A stretch of DNA of 64,000 nucleotides from a virus. The position numbers and the translations under genes are program-made. The stretch covers positions 23,413 to 87,412 of IMG/VR virus record IMGVR_UViG_3300028840_005080. The stretch is one strand, 5' to 3'. How positions within the stretch are numbered: the first letter of the stretch is position 1; each line of letters opens with the position of its first letter. Below, piece after piece: positions 26,177 to 35,373 of this stretch. A model generated the notes under the pieces. The model had not been told where the DNA came from. It saw only the letters and a list, made by a program, of their open reading frames with translations, and searched no databases.

Positions 26177-27462
26177 GACTCTTTTCCGATATATGCGCTA
26201 AATGTTGTTGTCGGCATGGATCCATATTGATAGGAATGTTGATATTCATATATTGGACATCCTGTTGCTGCCAAAGTCGCTTCGGTTGAGTTTATTGTGA
26301 CAAACTTCCTTATTCCTATATCAGAATTTAAAATTGTTGTTATTTTAAAATTTTTTTCCATTTCTTGCGCATCTGAAATAATATTTGAAGCCAACCGCGC
26401 TGCCTCTGTTAAATTTTTTATAAGCCCGGATGATATTGTCAAATTGTTTATTCCATGCTTATTTGTATAATCACCAACTGCTTCCTGATATGTACTTGCA
26501 TTTTCGTCTACACCTATTACCTCACATCTTGTTGTTATTCCAAGTACATCATCTGTTTCGAAGCTTATTATTTGTGAATCATTATACGAAAGCGATGTTA
26601 GAAAATCAGAAGGTCTGTTTCCCACAAAATAATTTGTAACTCCTCCTGAATAATCCATGTAATGCCATAATTGCGTTCCAACAATTTTGACTATATCGTT
26701 TACTGCGGCAAGAGCTGTTTTATACGCAAAATCTTGTTCTGTCCAATCATAAAGTGAGTTTGTGTTTACGTAATAACTACCGCTTATTATGTCTCTTCCT
26801 CCAAATATTTTTGCAAGATAATAATTTAGAATTCCATCTGCGTTTCCGGAATATTTTGATCCTGTGGCATCTTCGTATGATTCAAAATACACGGTATTCA
26901 TCTCTGTTGCAATAGATGTTCCTGATAACGTTATATAATTATTCCCTCCGAAAGAATATGTTTCCGGTTTTCTGTTCGCAAACCCTTCAAACAATAATTC
27001 ATAAGAAATTCCATTGTTTGATGAATAATAAATTTGCAATCTTTTATATCTGTGTGGTCCGAGTATTCCATAATCATCCAAATGTCCGGAAACCCACACT
27101 CTTGAATTATATAACTCAGCCTTGTCAATTGTTACGCTAAAACTACCTATGACATTACTTTTGGAATTAGAAATATTAAAAGCGTATGCTGTAGAAAGAT
27201 ATTGCCATTGATAAACGCCCACATCCGGGTCATAATCTCTCCACATTACATATGCTTTTGGCTTTATTATATCGCTTGGAGTAGGTATTATTCCCGGATC
27301 AACCACAACTTCGCCTGGGATTATTCCCGGAATAGGCAACGCAACAAGATTTATGCTATATGGCAAATCTACGGAACCATAATGATACGATCTTGAAATT
27401 TCAAAATTGAGCGTGATCGGGAATTGATGACCTTGGCCACCAAATAGGAGCGTCAGAGACAT
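26173..27462 (-). CDS. Tail tip / central hub-type protein
   Basis: A 429-residue protein of mainly beta composition. Features include a proline-rich linker (VDPGIIPTPSDIIKPK) and segments SIATEMNTVYFES and FVTINSTEATLAATGCPIYEYQHSY typical of phage hub or gp44-like proteins. It follows four small tail genes after the tape measure, where distal-tail and hub genes sit in siphoviruses. GGAG precedes the start. Exact family not confirmed. Confidence 0.55.
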   Translation of the reverse strand: MSLTLLFGGQGHQFPITLNFEISRSYHYGSVDLPYSINLVALPIPGIIPGEVVVDPGIIPTPSDIIKPKAYVMWRDYDPDVGVYQWQYLSTAYAFNISNSKSNVIGSFSVTIDKAELYNSRVWVSGHLDDYGILGPHRYKRLQIYYSSNNGISYELLFEGFANRKPETYSFGGNNYITLSGTSIATEMNTVYFESYEDATGSKYSGNADGILNYYLAKIFGGRDIISGSYYVNTNSLYDWTEQDFAYKTALAAVNDIVKIVGTQLWHYMDYSGGVTNYFVGNRPSDFLTSLSYNDSQIISFETDDVLGITTRCEVIGVDENASTYQEAVGDYTNKHGINNLTISSGLIKNLTEAARLASNIISDAQEMEKNFKITTILNSDIGIRKFVTINSTEATLAATGCPIYEYQHSYQYGSMPTTTFSAYIGKES

Positions 27463-27465
27463 TTA

Positions 27466-28068
27466 TTACTCTCCGCCACCAGCTTGGTATGCTTCCCATG
27501 ATCCGCTACCGGATGGTGTCGAATCGGATATCCATTCATCTATCGCACCCGTTGTTGCGGCATACCAGATATCCGCGCTTGTAACTCCGCCTGTAAGTGT
27601 GACATGCACCCCTATTTTGGCTCCGCCTTTGACAGACCACGTTTGCACCATACACAGTGTGTAATTTCCTGTTGTATACAATGCGCTTGCTGCTCCCGGA
27701 GGTGCGAATCCGGAAAATACTTTTGGTTCAAGAAACCCTAATGCATCATCTCCGCTATCTATCACTATTGGCGTTACTATGACATTGCCGACTGTCGATC
27801 CGGTACAATAATATTGAACAATGCATGTAAAAGTTGTGGCTTCTCCGATTGTTATCGCATTACTTAATATACCTGATGGAATTGTGCTAAACTGAAGATC
27901 ATCATCGGATGACACAGTTCTATTGACCGTATCAAAATCAAGGCCATGATATTTACAAGTCGCATCAAAATACTGGACATCACGGGCATTCGTGTCCGCA
28001 TCGTCAACATTGGCATCGCGTGTGGCTATTCTACTTCCATCTGCTATTGTTGAACTTCTTTCAGCCAT
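27466..28068 (-). CDS. Tail-region structural protein (200 residues)
   Basis: A small-residue-rich protein (Ala, Gly, Thr, Ser) with repeated short beta segments and a final GSGSWEAYQAGGGE. Similar proteins occur among minor tail or decoration proteins of uncultured phages. AGGAG precedes ATG 28068. No catalytic motif. The assignment is by position and composition. Confidence 0.55.
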   Translation of the reverse strand: MAERSSTIADGSRIATRDANVDDADTNARDVQYFDATCKYHGLDFDTVNRTVSSDDDLQFSTIPSGILSNAITIGEATTFTCIVQYYCTGSTVGNVIVTPIVIDSGDDALGFLEPKVFSGFAPPGAASALYTTGNYTLCMVQTWSVKGGAKIGVHVTLTGGVTSADIWYAATTGAIDEWISDSTPSGSGSWEAYQAGGGE

Positions 28069-28079
28069 TTACTTTTCTC

Positions 28080-28520
28080 CTAAGTTGAATCCGGCGTTTC
28101 GAATTTTGCAACTATGCTCTCAAAAACTGCCGAATCTCCATCTAAAATTGTTTGATCACTATCATACGTTATTGCTGACATAATAGGATCGTTTGTGACT
28201 GTATCGTTGTAAATAATTACGACTCTGTAAGGCCCTATGTTACCGCCCGATGCTGTTATTGTCACATTATTAAACGTTCTTTTGGCGAGATTATTTGCGT
28301 CATCAACAGCAACGGAACCACCGGACATCGTCTCTCCTCCGGCTGTGTATCCGTTTCCTGTTGAAAGTTCATTTCCTGAAACGTCAGAATATTCAATATC
28401 ATTATCAACATCAAAAGTGAAATTGCTACATAATATTAATTTGAATGTATCATTATCCCAATCTATTTCTTTTGTGGCCAATAACAGAGCCGCGTTTTGT
28501 GGGATTTGAACCGTAGCCAT
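28080..28520 (-). CDS. Tail-region structural protein (146 residues)
   Basis: A beta-rich protein. The opening LLLATKEIDWDNDTFKLIL and later TGNGYTAGGETMSGG are very typical of a widespread phage structural family of unknown function seen near tail genes. AGGGAG precedes the start. Likely virion component; the exact place is unknown. Confidence 0.6.
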   Translation of the reverse strand: MATVQIPQNAALLLATKEIDWDNDTFKLILCSNFTFDVDNDIEYSDVSGNELSTGNGYTAGGETMSGGSVAVDDANNLAKRTFNNVTITASGGNIGPYRVVIIYNDTVTNDPIMSAITYDSDQTILDGDSAVFESIVAKFETPDST

Positions 28521-28771
28521 TATATTCTCCCTATTTCAAATCCGTTTATATCAAATTTTTTGTATCCCAAAAATGTTTCACGTGAAACATTCGTTTTTTC
28601 ATAATTGAATTTGTTAAAAAATAATTCAATAGTAATATTTTTATAATTATCTTCATTATATGTCTGAATTCCGAATAAGCATTTCATAGAATTATTGAAG
28701 TAAAAATTTAGAAAATTTAGTATCAATCCTTCTTTATCGTTTTTATAAAAAATCAGATTAAAATCAAACAT
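28520..28771 (-). CDS. Small tail-region protein containing a parS-like site
   Basis: An 83-residue Phe- and Asn-rich protein with no recognised family. GGAG precedes ATG 28771. It overlaps the next gene by one base. The second parS-like palindrome (28574-28589) is coded here, again as VSRET, which suggests that the palindrome is accommodated in coding sequence. Confidence 0.6.
   Translation of the reverse strand: MFDFNLIFYKNDKEGLILNFLNFYFNNSMKCLFGIQTYNEDNYKNITIELFFNKFNYEKTNVSRETFLGYKKFDINGFEIGRI
28574..28589. promoter_or_regulatory. parS-like palindrome, copy 2
   Basis: Exact copy of TGTTTCACGTGAAACA, inside the 83-residue gene, 3808 bases from copy 1. Confidence 0.8.
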
Positions 28772-29160
28772 TATGCAGTCTCCATATCAATTGAATCGCC
28801 TGTTACAAGCATTTGAATAGCCGTATATGTTTTTCCGTATTCATTCCCGCTTTTTTGTACATCTGTAATATAAACAGGCCATGTTTTGTCAACATAATTG
28901 AAAAAATATTCCAAATACGTGTTGTCTTCTTTCATTTCCGCAAGCAAATTGTAATCATCTTGTGATAACCTTATATTCGATACTTCTATTTTTGTTCCTT
29001 TGTTGTTATAATCCCATACAGCCCAAACAATATCGCCGTTAAGATATGTGACTTCTGCTATTTTTTTTTGACCTATTCTTTTAAAAGTTGGCTCATCAAT
29101 ATCAAAATTTATTGAATTTCCGGCTGTTCTGTAATATTTGCTATTTATCGAGGCTTTCAT
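28771..29160 (-). CDS. Tail protein downstream of the tape measure (129 residues)
   Basis: A beta-rich protein (AEVTYLNGDIVWAVWDYNN, then DKTWPVYITDVQKSG). Its position right after the tape measure suggests a distal tail or tape-measure-associated protein; similar small proteins are common there. AAGGAT precedes ATG 29160. Family not recognised. Confidence 0.55.
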   Translation of the reverse strand: MKASINSKYYRTAGNSINFDIDEPTFKRIGQKKIAEVTYLNGDIVWAVWDYNNKGTKIEVSNIRLSQDDYNLLAEMKEDNTYLEYFFNYVDKTWPVYITDVQKSGNEYGKTYTAIQMLVTGDSIDMETA

Positions 29161-29162
29161 TT

Positions 29163-32100
29163 TTATCCTTCTTGCCCGAATACATTGAATTGTTCCGCTT
29201 CGGCTTCAACGAAAATTTGATCAATTAATGATTTTGTCAACCCTCTTAGCCATTCCTCCCCGTTTGAATTAACTTCGACATTAAAAACAAATCTTTCCGG
29301 GAATCCGAATTGCCTTATTGCATCTGTTAATTTTTCCTGACTTTCTAAAAGATAACTATTTGATTCTATCAATGATTGGAGGGCATCGCGTGTCGCAGCC
29401 CCTCCTATTTCCGTATCAAAACCCGCAGCCTGTCCAAGCCCTCCTGTTGTTAAAAGCCTACCGATGCCTTCTTCTATCGCAGATGACAAACCCTCTGTTG
29501 TTTCTCCATCTTCTTCGGGAATAATAGGCTGTATCGGCGATACTGATAATTCTCCAAATGTATCTTGCATTGAAGGAAAATCCTCAATGCTTTTAATTAT
29601 TGTTCCTATCCCGCTCGTAACATTGCTAAAATCAGCTTCTATTTTTGGTTTCAATCCGCTTGTTTTATCTGCGAATCCGATTACTTTTCCCTGTATTTCC
29701 GCTATTTTTTCAGAAAGCGGGAGTTTGCTTGAGCCTGTCCCTGTAAAATCAATGTTGTATTGACTTGTTTGTTTTACCAAATCGGAGAGTCTCATAAACG
29801 AAGATGTCATTCCGCCTATTTGATTATTTATGCTTGAGAATGAACTTCCTATTTGATTTCCTATGTTCACAATATCTTTTGATCTGTCAGCTATTCCGCT
29901 AAAAGCCGAATCTATTTGATTACCGAGTCCGCCTATCACATCTGTTGTATTTTTTATTTGATCTTCTACGAGACTTTGTTGTGAAATAAGAGAATCGTTT
30001 TGATTTTGAAGTACGCTTACAGCCGCATCGCTTGCTTTTTGCATAAGATCGATTGAGAGCGTTGTATTTTGTTCAAGTGATTTTACTACTTCACCTGATT
30101 CGTCTTTTATTTCTGTCTGTAATTCTCCGGCAAGATCGGCTGCTTTTTCATACAATTCTGCTGCTGCTTCAAAATTTCCTTTTGCACTTTCTTGCTGAGC
30201 TTGGGCATAAACTTCGTCGTATTCAAGTCGAATATCTTGGAATTGCTCAAGTTCAGTCATTGTTTCGCGTCTGGCTTCTCTTATTTTTTCTTCAGTAGTT
30301 TGCTGAATATCGACGATTTTCCCATTAATTTTATCAATTTCGTCAGCCAAACTTTGCCATTCGGATTTCAGATCATCAAGAATATCCGTAGCCTGATCGT
30401 AAATTTCTTCATATGCGCCTATTACTCCGTCAGCCATTTTTTCAGCGGCTTCTATGTTTCCAGAACCAAACGCTTCGTTTACTTGTTTAATTCCTTCCTG
30501 TAGTTTCGAAGCACTATCAACTATGTCGTTAAAAGAATCGGCTGCTTGCGTTGCCGATTCATCTACGGATGATGTGAAATTTCCATAATCTTCTGTTAGG
30601 ATTGATATTTCACCTGACAAACCAGTAAGCGTATCTTTGAAGTTTGTCCACCCTTCGATTCTTGCTTCAACATCCGCTGCGGCTTCTTCAAGCGTCTGAT
30701 CAAGTACATCGACCTTAAGCCCGAAATTAGCGGCTTCAACAGTTATTGATTGAAATTGCTGTTGAAGTGCTTTTATTGCTTCCATGTCATTTTTTGCCGC
30801 ACTCGCTATTGATCTTTGACTATATGATCCGGCAAATTCTGCTACGTTGATTCTTGCATTATCAAGCAAAAGATTCAGATCATTAAGGCTCTGTGTTGCC
30901 GGATCAATGTCTACAAAAAAAGCTACCGGGATCTGCCATGCTTGCCTCATGTTTGTTGCTCGATCAAAAAGCATTTCAAGTTTTTCGCCAGCTACTTGAA
31001 AATCACTTGTTGTTTGTCTTGATAATTCGCTTGAGGCTGAGGCTGCTTCCTTTTCGGCGCTTGTTACTTCGTCTGTTTTTTCTTTTACCGCCTGCTTTAC
31101 TTCTATTAATTCGAGTTCGGCTTGTTTTTTTGCGAGTACGGCATTTGCATATTCTTCGCTATCCTGCCCATATTGTGATGCGGCAAGTTGTATACTTTCG
31201 CTTAATTTTTGTATTTTAAAATTAAGAAAATCTTCTTCTATTGCACGTTTTTGATTTGTCGCATTTTCAACACTGATAACTCCGCGCGCTTCTTGTTTTT
31301 CTATTTCGACAGTTGCGATTTCGTAGTTTGCTTGTCTTATTGAAATTTCTTCTTCCAGACTACTTTTTAATGCTTCTCTTTCTTCTTCTATTTTTTGTAT
31401 TTTAAATTCTGTAAACTCTCTTTGTACGTCTTTTACTGCCTGATATGCCTCTTTTTGTCTTTCAACATCTTCCGGATAATTTTCTTTTATGATATCATAG
31501 GCTTCTTGCGTTTTGCTTATTTTATCATTTAAATATGTTTCCTGAGCTTCAAGACGTTTTTGCAGAGACTCTTCTTCGTCAATTCTTCCTTCAGCCTCAA
31601 GAAGATTTATATCTGCTATATTTTGTTCATATAATATTTTTTCTTTTTCTAATGAGTTTTCTATATCTGTTAGCCTTGTTTCAAGATTTTTCTTTCTGTC
31701 TTCTTCTGCTTGTTGCTTTAGTCTTGTTACTTCGGCCTCGGCATTTTTTATTACTTCGATTATTTTGGCATTTTCGTCTTTTTCTGCCTGTGTTTTTTCA
31801 CCGGTTTTTGATTTAAAATTTTCTATATCTTCGGAATAAAATTCTTTTAATGTATCAACTCTTGCTTGTGCTGCTTCTATCGAACTTGAATTATATTCTT
31901 CCTGGGCTTCGGCTTTTCTTTGATTTGCTTCTTCCGCGCTTATAACTCCGCTTTTTTCGAGTTCGTTTATTTCGTCTGTTGCTCCTTTATATGTTTCTTT
32001 TCTTAATTCAAGAGATTTTTTTTGCTCTTTGTTAATCGTTTCAAGAGTTCTTTTATTTGATTCTACTATTTTTTCCCCGACTTTTTCTACTATCCTTGCT

Positions 32101-33929
32101 TCTTCTTCAAGTATAAGGCGGGAGATTTCACCGTATTCTTCAAAATCCGCTATTGCCTGATCCGAATCGACTTTTATTTCGGCAGGTGGAAGATTGCTTA
32201 TAACACTATCTGCTTTTTCCGCAACTTGTTCTATGGCATGTATGTTTTCAACGGACGCCTTTAAAACATTATCAACCCATAAATCAATCGGCTCTCTGTT
32301 TGCGATTTCTGCATTGCCTTCTGCCGCTTTTTTCCCGTATTCTTGTATTCTTTGTGTAGTTGCCGCTATTTCTTCTTGCAGATCAACAAAAGGAAGTGTG
32401 TTAAGCCCTTCTTGCAGATCGAGGATATATTTGTTCGCATCTCTTAAAAATTCGTTAAAAATAACCTGAAGCTCTGTAACTCCAAGTGTTGCTGCGGTAT
32501 ACCAACCCGTAAACGCATCATGAACTGTTGCAACTATAAGAGCAATTGAAGTCAGCGACGTATTTATTATTTTTAGTATTCCTTCGAGTCTTTCACCTCC
32601 CGAAGTCGAATCAACAAAGCCTTTTACAAATTCGGCTCCCAAATTTATCATTATTTGGATATTTTGGCTCAGAATTGTTGATATGTCTGAAAGAAATTTG
32701 TAAACGTTTTGTATATTTCCTTGAAACGCTTGGTCAAATACTTCCTGTGCTGCTTGTCTTAATGCGTTAAATGCTTCTACAAGAGGACCGCCTATCCCTC
32801 TGCCTGATTTTTCAAGTTCAAGCAATTGGCTTATAACACCTCTTATTCCGGAGTTTTCATCTTTTCCAACAAATTCTATCAAAACAGGAAGTAACTCTTC
32901 ACCTATCGTTTTTTTAAATACGTCAAGTGTTCCGCCGAGATTATTAAGGACTATGCTCCACTTTTCTGATTTCTGTCTTGCTGCGTCTGTTGAGGAATTT
33001 GTTCCTGTTATTGTTGTTGTTAACTCTTTAATTGCTTGTGATTCGTTGTTTATAATTCCTGCGAATTGTGATGCTTCAACGCCAAATAACGCAACAGCAT
33101 CTGTTGCCGATATTGTTTGCCCTTTGAATGCATTTAATATTTCAATTGAGTTTTTTGTTGCCGGATTTACATCTTTATAAGTAAGGCCGTAATTTGCAAG
33201 TGCTGTTGTTCCTTTTTCTGTTTCTTTTGTCAGTGCAACAAGAGCACCTCTGAAAACAGTTCCTGTTTGAGACGCATCGAGACCTTGTTTCCTTAATAAA
33301 GCCAAAGTCGCGACAGTTTCTTCCAAACCCATATTAAACAAATTTGCTGTTGGCCCTGCGAATTTTAACGCTTCTCTTAAATCAGATACGCTGGCAGCAG
33401 AATTAAATTGTGTTGCGGCGAGTACATTTGAGACTCTTGATACTTCCGTTACTTCAAGACCGAATTGGCTAAGAGTAGAAGTTAAAGCTGATACGCTTGT
33501 ATTTAATTCTGTACCTGTAGCTATTTGTAATTCAATTGCCGCATCGGTAATATTTTCTAACTGATCCGCTGCTCCGAAACCGAATTGGGCAATTGACTCA
33601 AGCGCTTGTCCGGCTTGTGCGCCAGTTACCGGAAATTTTGCAACAAGACGATCAAGAATGTTTCCGATTTCTTCTGTTGATGCTCCCGCCTTGCCAACTA
33701 CCGCACTGACATCAAAAATAGCATCGTTGAAATCCGCTGCGGCTTGAACAGCGCTTTGGCCGATACCTATTGTAAAATTTGCAAGCACCAATGAAAATCC
33801 GGCTATTGCTGCCTGTGCTTCTACCGCTGCTGTCCCGATTCCACCCAAAAGCCCGCCAAATTTTTCAAGCGTTGAACTATAATCGTCGACTGCGCTTATT
33901 ATTATTTTTACTTCTCGATCAATCGCCAT
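29163..33929 (-). CDS. Tail tape measure protein
   Basis: A 1588-residue protein. The N-terminal third has the TP901-type tape measure pattern (alternating Ala/Gly-rich helices such as AAADFNDAIFDVSAVVGK and VSNVLAATQFNSAASVSDL). The central part (about 600-1000) is long charged coiled coil, with repeats of I(S)xEEA..RK. The C-terminal part holds hydrophobic helices and ends with a small beta region. By the usual rule of about 0.15 nm per residue the tail would be near 240 nm. AGGAA precedes the ATG; promoter box B lies upstream. Confidence 0.9.
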   Translation of the reverse strand: MAIDREVKIIISAVDDYSSTLEKFGGLLGGIGTAAVEAQAAIAGFSLVLANFTIGIGQSAVQAAADFNDAIFDVSAVVGKAGASTEEIGNILDRLVAKFPVTGAQAGQALESIAQFGFGAADQLENITDAAIELQIATGTELNTSVSALTSTLSQFGLEVTEVSRVSNVLAATQFNSAASVSDLREALKFAGPTANLFNMGLEETVATLALLRKQGLDASQTGTVFRGALVALTKETEKGTTALANYGLTYKDVNPATKNSIEILNAFKGQTISATDAVALFGVEASQFAGIINNESQAIKELTTTITGTNSSTDAARQKSEKWSIVLNNLGGTLDVFKKTIGEELLPVLIEFVGKDENSGIRGVISQLLELEKSGRGIGGPLVEAFNALRQAAQEVFDQAFQGNIQNVYKFLSDISTILSQNIQIMINLGAEFVKGFVDSTSGGERLEGILKIINTSLTSIALIVATVHDAFTGWYTAATLGVTELQVIFNEFLRDANKYILDLQEGLNTLPFVDLQEEIAATTQRIQEYGKKAAEGNAEIANREPIDLWVDNVLKASVENIHAIEQVAEKADSVISNLPPAEIKVDSDQAIADFEEYGEISRLILEEEARIVEKVGEKIVESNKRTLETINKEQKKSLELRKETYKGATDEINELEKSGVISAEEANQRKAEAQEEYNSSSIEAAQARVDTLKEFYSEDIENFKSKTGEKTQAEKDENAKIIEVIKNAEAEVTRLKQQAEEDRKKNLETRLTDIENSLEKEKILYEQNIADINLLEAEGRIDEEESLQKRLEAQETYLNDKISKTQEAYDIIKENYPEDVERQKEAYQAVKDVQREFTEFKIQKIEEEREALKSSLEEEISIRQANYEIATVEIEKQEARGVISVENATNQKRAIEEDFLNFKIQKLSESIQLAASQYGQDSEEYANAVLAKKQAELELIEVKQAVKEKTDEVTSAEKEAASASSELSRQTTSDFQVAGEKLEMLFDRATNMRQAWQIPVAFFVDIDPATQSLNDLNLLLDNARINVAEFAGSYSQRSIASAAKNDMEAIKALQQQFQSITVEAANFGLKVDVLDQTLEEAAADVEARIEGWTNFKDTLTGLSGEISILTEDYGNFTSSVDESATQAADSFNDIVDSASKLQEGIKQVNEAFGSGNIEAAEKMADGVIGAYEEIYDQATDILDDLKSEWQSLADEIDKINGKIVDIQQTTEEKIREARRETMTELEQFQDIRLEYDEVYAQAQQESAKGNFEAAAELYEKAADLAGELQTEIKDESGEVVKSLEQNTTLSIDLMQKASDAAVSVLQNQNDSLISQQSLVEDQIKNTTDVIGGLGNQIDSAFSGIADRSKDIVNIGNQIGSSFSSINNQIGGMTSSFMRLSDLVKQTSQYNIDFTGTGSSKLPLSEKIAEIQGKVIGFADKTSGLKPKIEADFSNVTSGIGTIIKSIEDFPSMQDTFGELSVSPIQPIIPEEDGETTEGLSSAIEEGIGRLLTTGGLGQAAGFDTEIGGAATRDALQSLIESNSYLLESQEKLTDAIRQFGFPERFVFNVEVNSNGEEWLRGLTKSLIDQIFVEAEAEQFNVFGQEG

Positions 33930-33983
33930 GTGAATTTCCTACAAAAATGTAATTTATACAAGGAAAGTTACCAGAAATGCAAA

Positions 33984-34004
33984 TTATTAAAAAGTGAAAA
34001 ATTA
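33984..34004 (-). promoter_or_regulatory. Repeated 21-bp promoter-like box, copy B
   Basis: Core TTTTTCACTTTTTAATAA, one base from the other copies. On the minus strand a CTGGTAAC element follows 9 bases later and a small TACATTTTTGTAGGA stem with the ribosome site precedes the tape measure ATG. Confidence 0.65.
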
Positions 34005-34011
34005 GGATGGA

Positions 34012-34491
34012 TTAGGATTGTTCAATTTCAGTGAGATCAAGTGAGAATTTTACAACTTCGTTTATAAATCTTGGAGCTTTTTCGCTAATTTGTAGAATTT
34101 CTTCAAAAGTGAATTTTGGATCAACAACATTTCTTTTAAAAACGCTTAGTTCAAAAATAGTGGAGTTGCCTATTTTTTCAGAATTTATTATCTCCATAAT
34201 TTTGTTAAAATCAACTTTTTCACCTTTTTCGGAACATTTGTTTATATATGAAAACAAAATTCCTGGCTGATTTGCCAAAGATTTGCATTGAATATGATCA
34301 TCAAGAGAGGCTCCTTTGACTCTCAATATAAATTGTTCATTTTCTTTCAGTCCTATTTTTTTGTTCCATTTGAGCGGAATTTTGAATTCTCTTATAATAG
34401 TTTTATTATTGATAAAATCGACAAAACTATCTTTGTTTAATATTACTTTTTCAGTTTCTTTGCTCTTTTTGTTTTTTCTTTTTTTATGCAT
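34012..34491 (-). CDS. Tail assembly chaperone, frameshift extension (T-like part)
   Basis: An open frame of up to 159 residues located between the 80-residue ORF and the tape measure. Its end (VVDPKFTFEEILQISEKAPRF) resembles the end of the 209-residue upstream protein (VDPKLNWSDIVWLSTMFPMV). It lies in the -1 frame relative to the 80-residue ORF; the overlap has a slippery A AAA AAA, so the likely product is a fusion made by ribosomal frameshifting, not separate initiation. The usual role is coating the tape measure during tail assembly. Confidence 0.6.
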   Translation of the reverse strand: MHKKRKNKKSKETEKVILNKDSFVDFINNKTIIREFKIPLKWNKKIGLKENEQFILRVKGASLDDHIQCKSLANQPGILFSYINKCSEKGEKVDFNKIMEIINSEKIGNSTIFELSVFKRNVVDPKFTFEEILQISEKAPRFINEVVKFSLDLTEIEQS

Positions 34492-34685
34492 TCCAACAAA
34501 CTTTCAAAATCGTATTTTTCATATTCAATGTTATAAAATTTTGCTGTTTGTATAATATTATAAATCCACCAATATTGAATTTCTTCGAGTGTTAATTTGT
34601 TGCCAAATATTCCGGACGTTTCATAAATAAATTTGTTTTTATCAGCACATAATGAAAACAGACTTTGAAGATAAATATCATTCAA
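34443..34685 (-). CDS. Tail assembly chaperone, first part (G-like)
   Basis: An 80-residue protein with aromatic helices (EEIQYWWIYNIIQTAKFYN) starting at TTG 34685, overlapping the upstream stop (TTGA). Its last codons include C-ATA-AAA-AAA-GAA, a -1 slippery heptamer. Frameshift there joins it to the 34012 frame. This is the classic layout of G/GT chaperones directly before the tape measure. Confidence 0.6.
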   Translation of the reverse strand: MNDIYLQSLFSLCADKNKFIYETSGIFGNKLTLEEIQYWWIYNIIQTAKFYNIEYEKYDFESLLECIKKEKTKRAKKLKK

Positions 34686-35311
34686 ATAGACTTCAAATTT
34701 TTTTTTAAAGTAGGTCCTTTTGCGGTAAGGGTTGAAATTTTATCCGAAATTCTTTGACAAACCATCGGAAACATTGTTGATAACCAAACTATGTCCGACC
34801 AATTTAACTTTGGGTCAACCATTCCGTATTTTATCAAAAGTAGTTGAAATTTTGCTTGGGGATTCATGTTTTTGACTTTTTTCAGAGCATTTAATGTCTC
34901 ACTTTCCACTTCTTCCTCTGATTTTGCGGATGCACTTGTTATTCCGTCGACAAGATTCTGAATTTGTTCATTAACATCCATTCGCGCTCTTATGTATGAT
35001 GAAAAATCAATTCCTGAAACTTTTATTGTGACTACTTTTATTTCTTCTTTTTCAAGCTCTTTTATTTCTTTTTGGAGTTTTTCTATTCTTTTATTTGTTT
35101 TTTTTACATCTTCGTCTTTTTGAATTGTTGTTTTTAATTTTTCCAATTCCGTTCTTTTTTGTCTTAAATCCTCTTCCTTTTTATTTAATTCTTCTATTGA
35201 CAGAAGCCCCATAATCGGATTTAGTTCCGGAACTTCTATATCAACAATTTCTTTTTCAAATACATTGTCTTTTCTTGAAAATTTAGCTTTGTCAAGAAGG
35301 ATTCTTTCCAT
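34682..35311 (-). CDS. Tail assembly chaperone-like protein (209 residues)
   Basis: Coiled-coil rich at residues 40-90 (KKEEDLRQKRTELEKLK) and helical afterwards. The C-terminus VDPKLNWSDIVWLSTMFPM is shared with the downstream chaperone frame, suggesting an ancient duplication. It follows the major tail protein, in the position of a chaperone. ATG 35311 has AAGAAAG. Confidence 0.5.
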   Translation of the reverse strand: MERILLDKAKFSRKDNVFEKEIVDIEVPELNPIMGLLSIEELNKKEEDLRQKRTELEKLKTTIQKDEDVKKTNKRIEKLQKEIKELEKEEIKVVTIKVSGIDFSSYIRARMDVNEQIQNLVDGITSASAKSEEEVESETLNALKKVKNMNPQAKFQLLLIKYGMVDPKLNWSDIVWLSTMFPMVCQRISDKISTLTAKGPTLKKNLKSI

Positions 35312-35349
35312 TATGCAGTCTTTCTTTTTAAGATAGGATTGTTTGAATA

Positions 35350-35366
35350 GGGGGATTAATCCCCCC
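35350..35366 (-). terminator. Hairpin between major tail and chaperone genes
   Basis: GGGGGATTAATCCCCC forms a strong GC stem in the 62-base gap after the major tail protein. No U-tract follows on the minus strand, so it is more likely an attenuator or mRNA stabiliser that separates abundant tail message from the chaperones than a full terminator. Confidence 0.5.
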
Positions 35367-35373
35367 TAATTGT

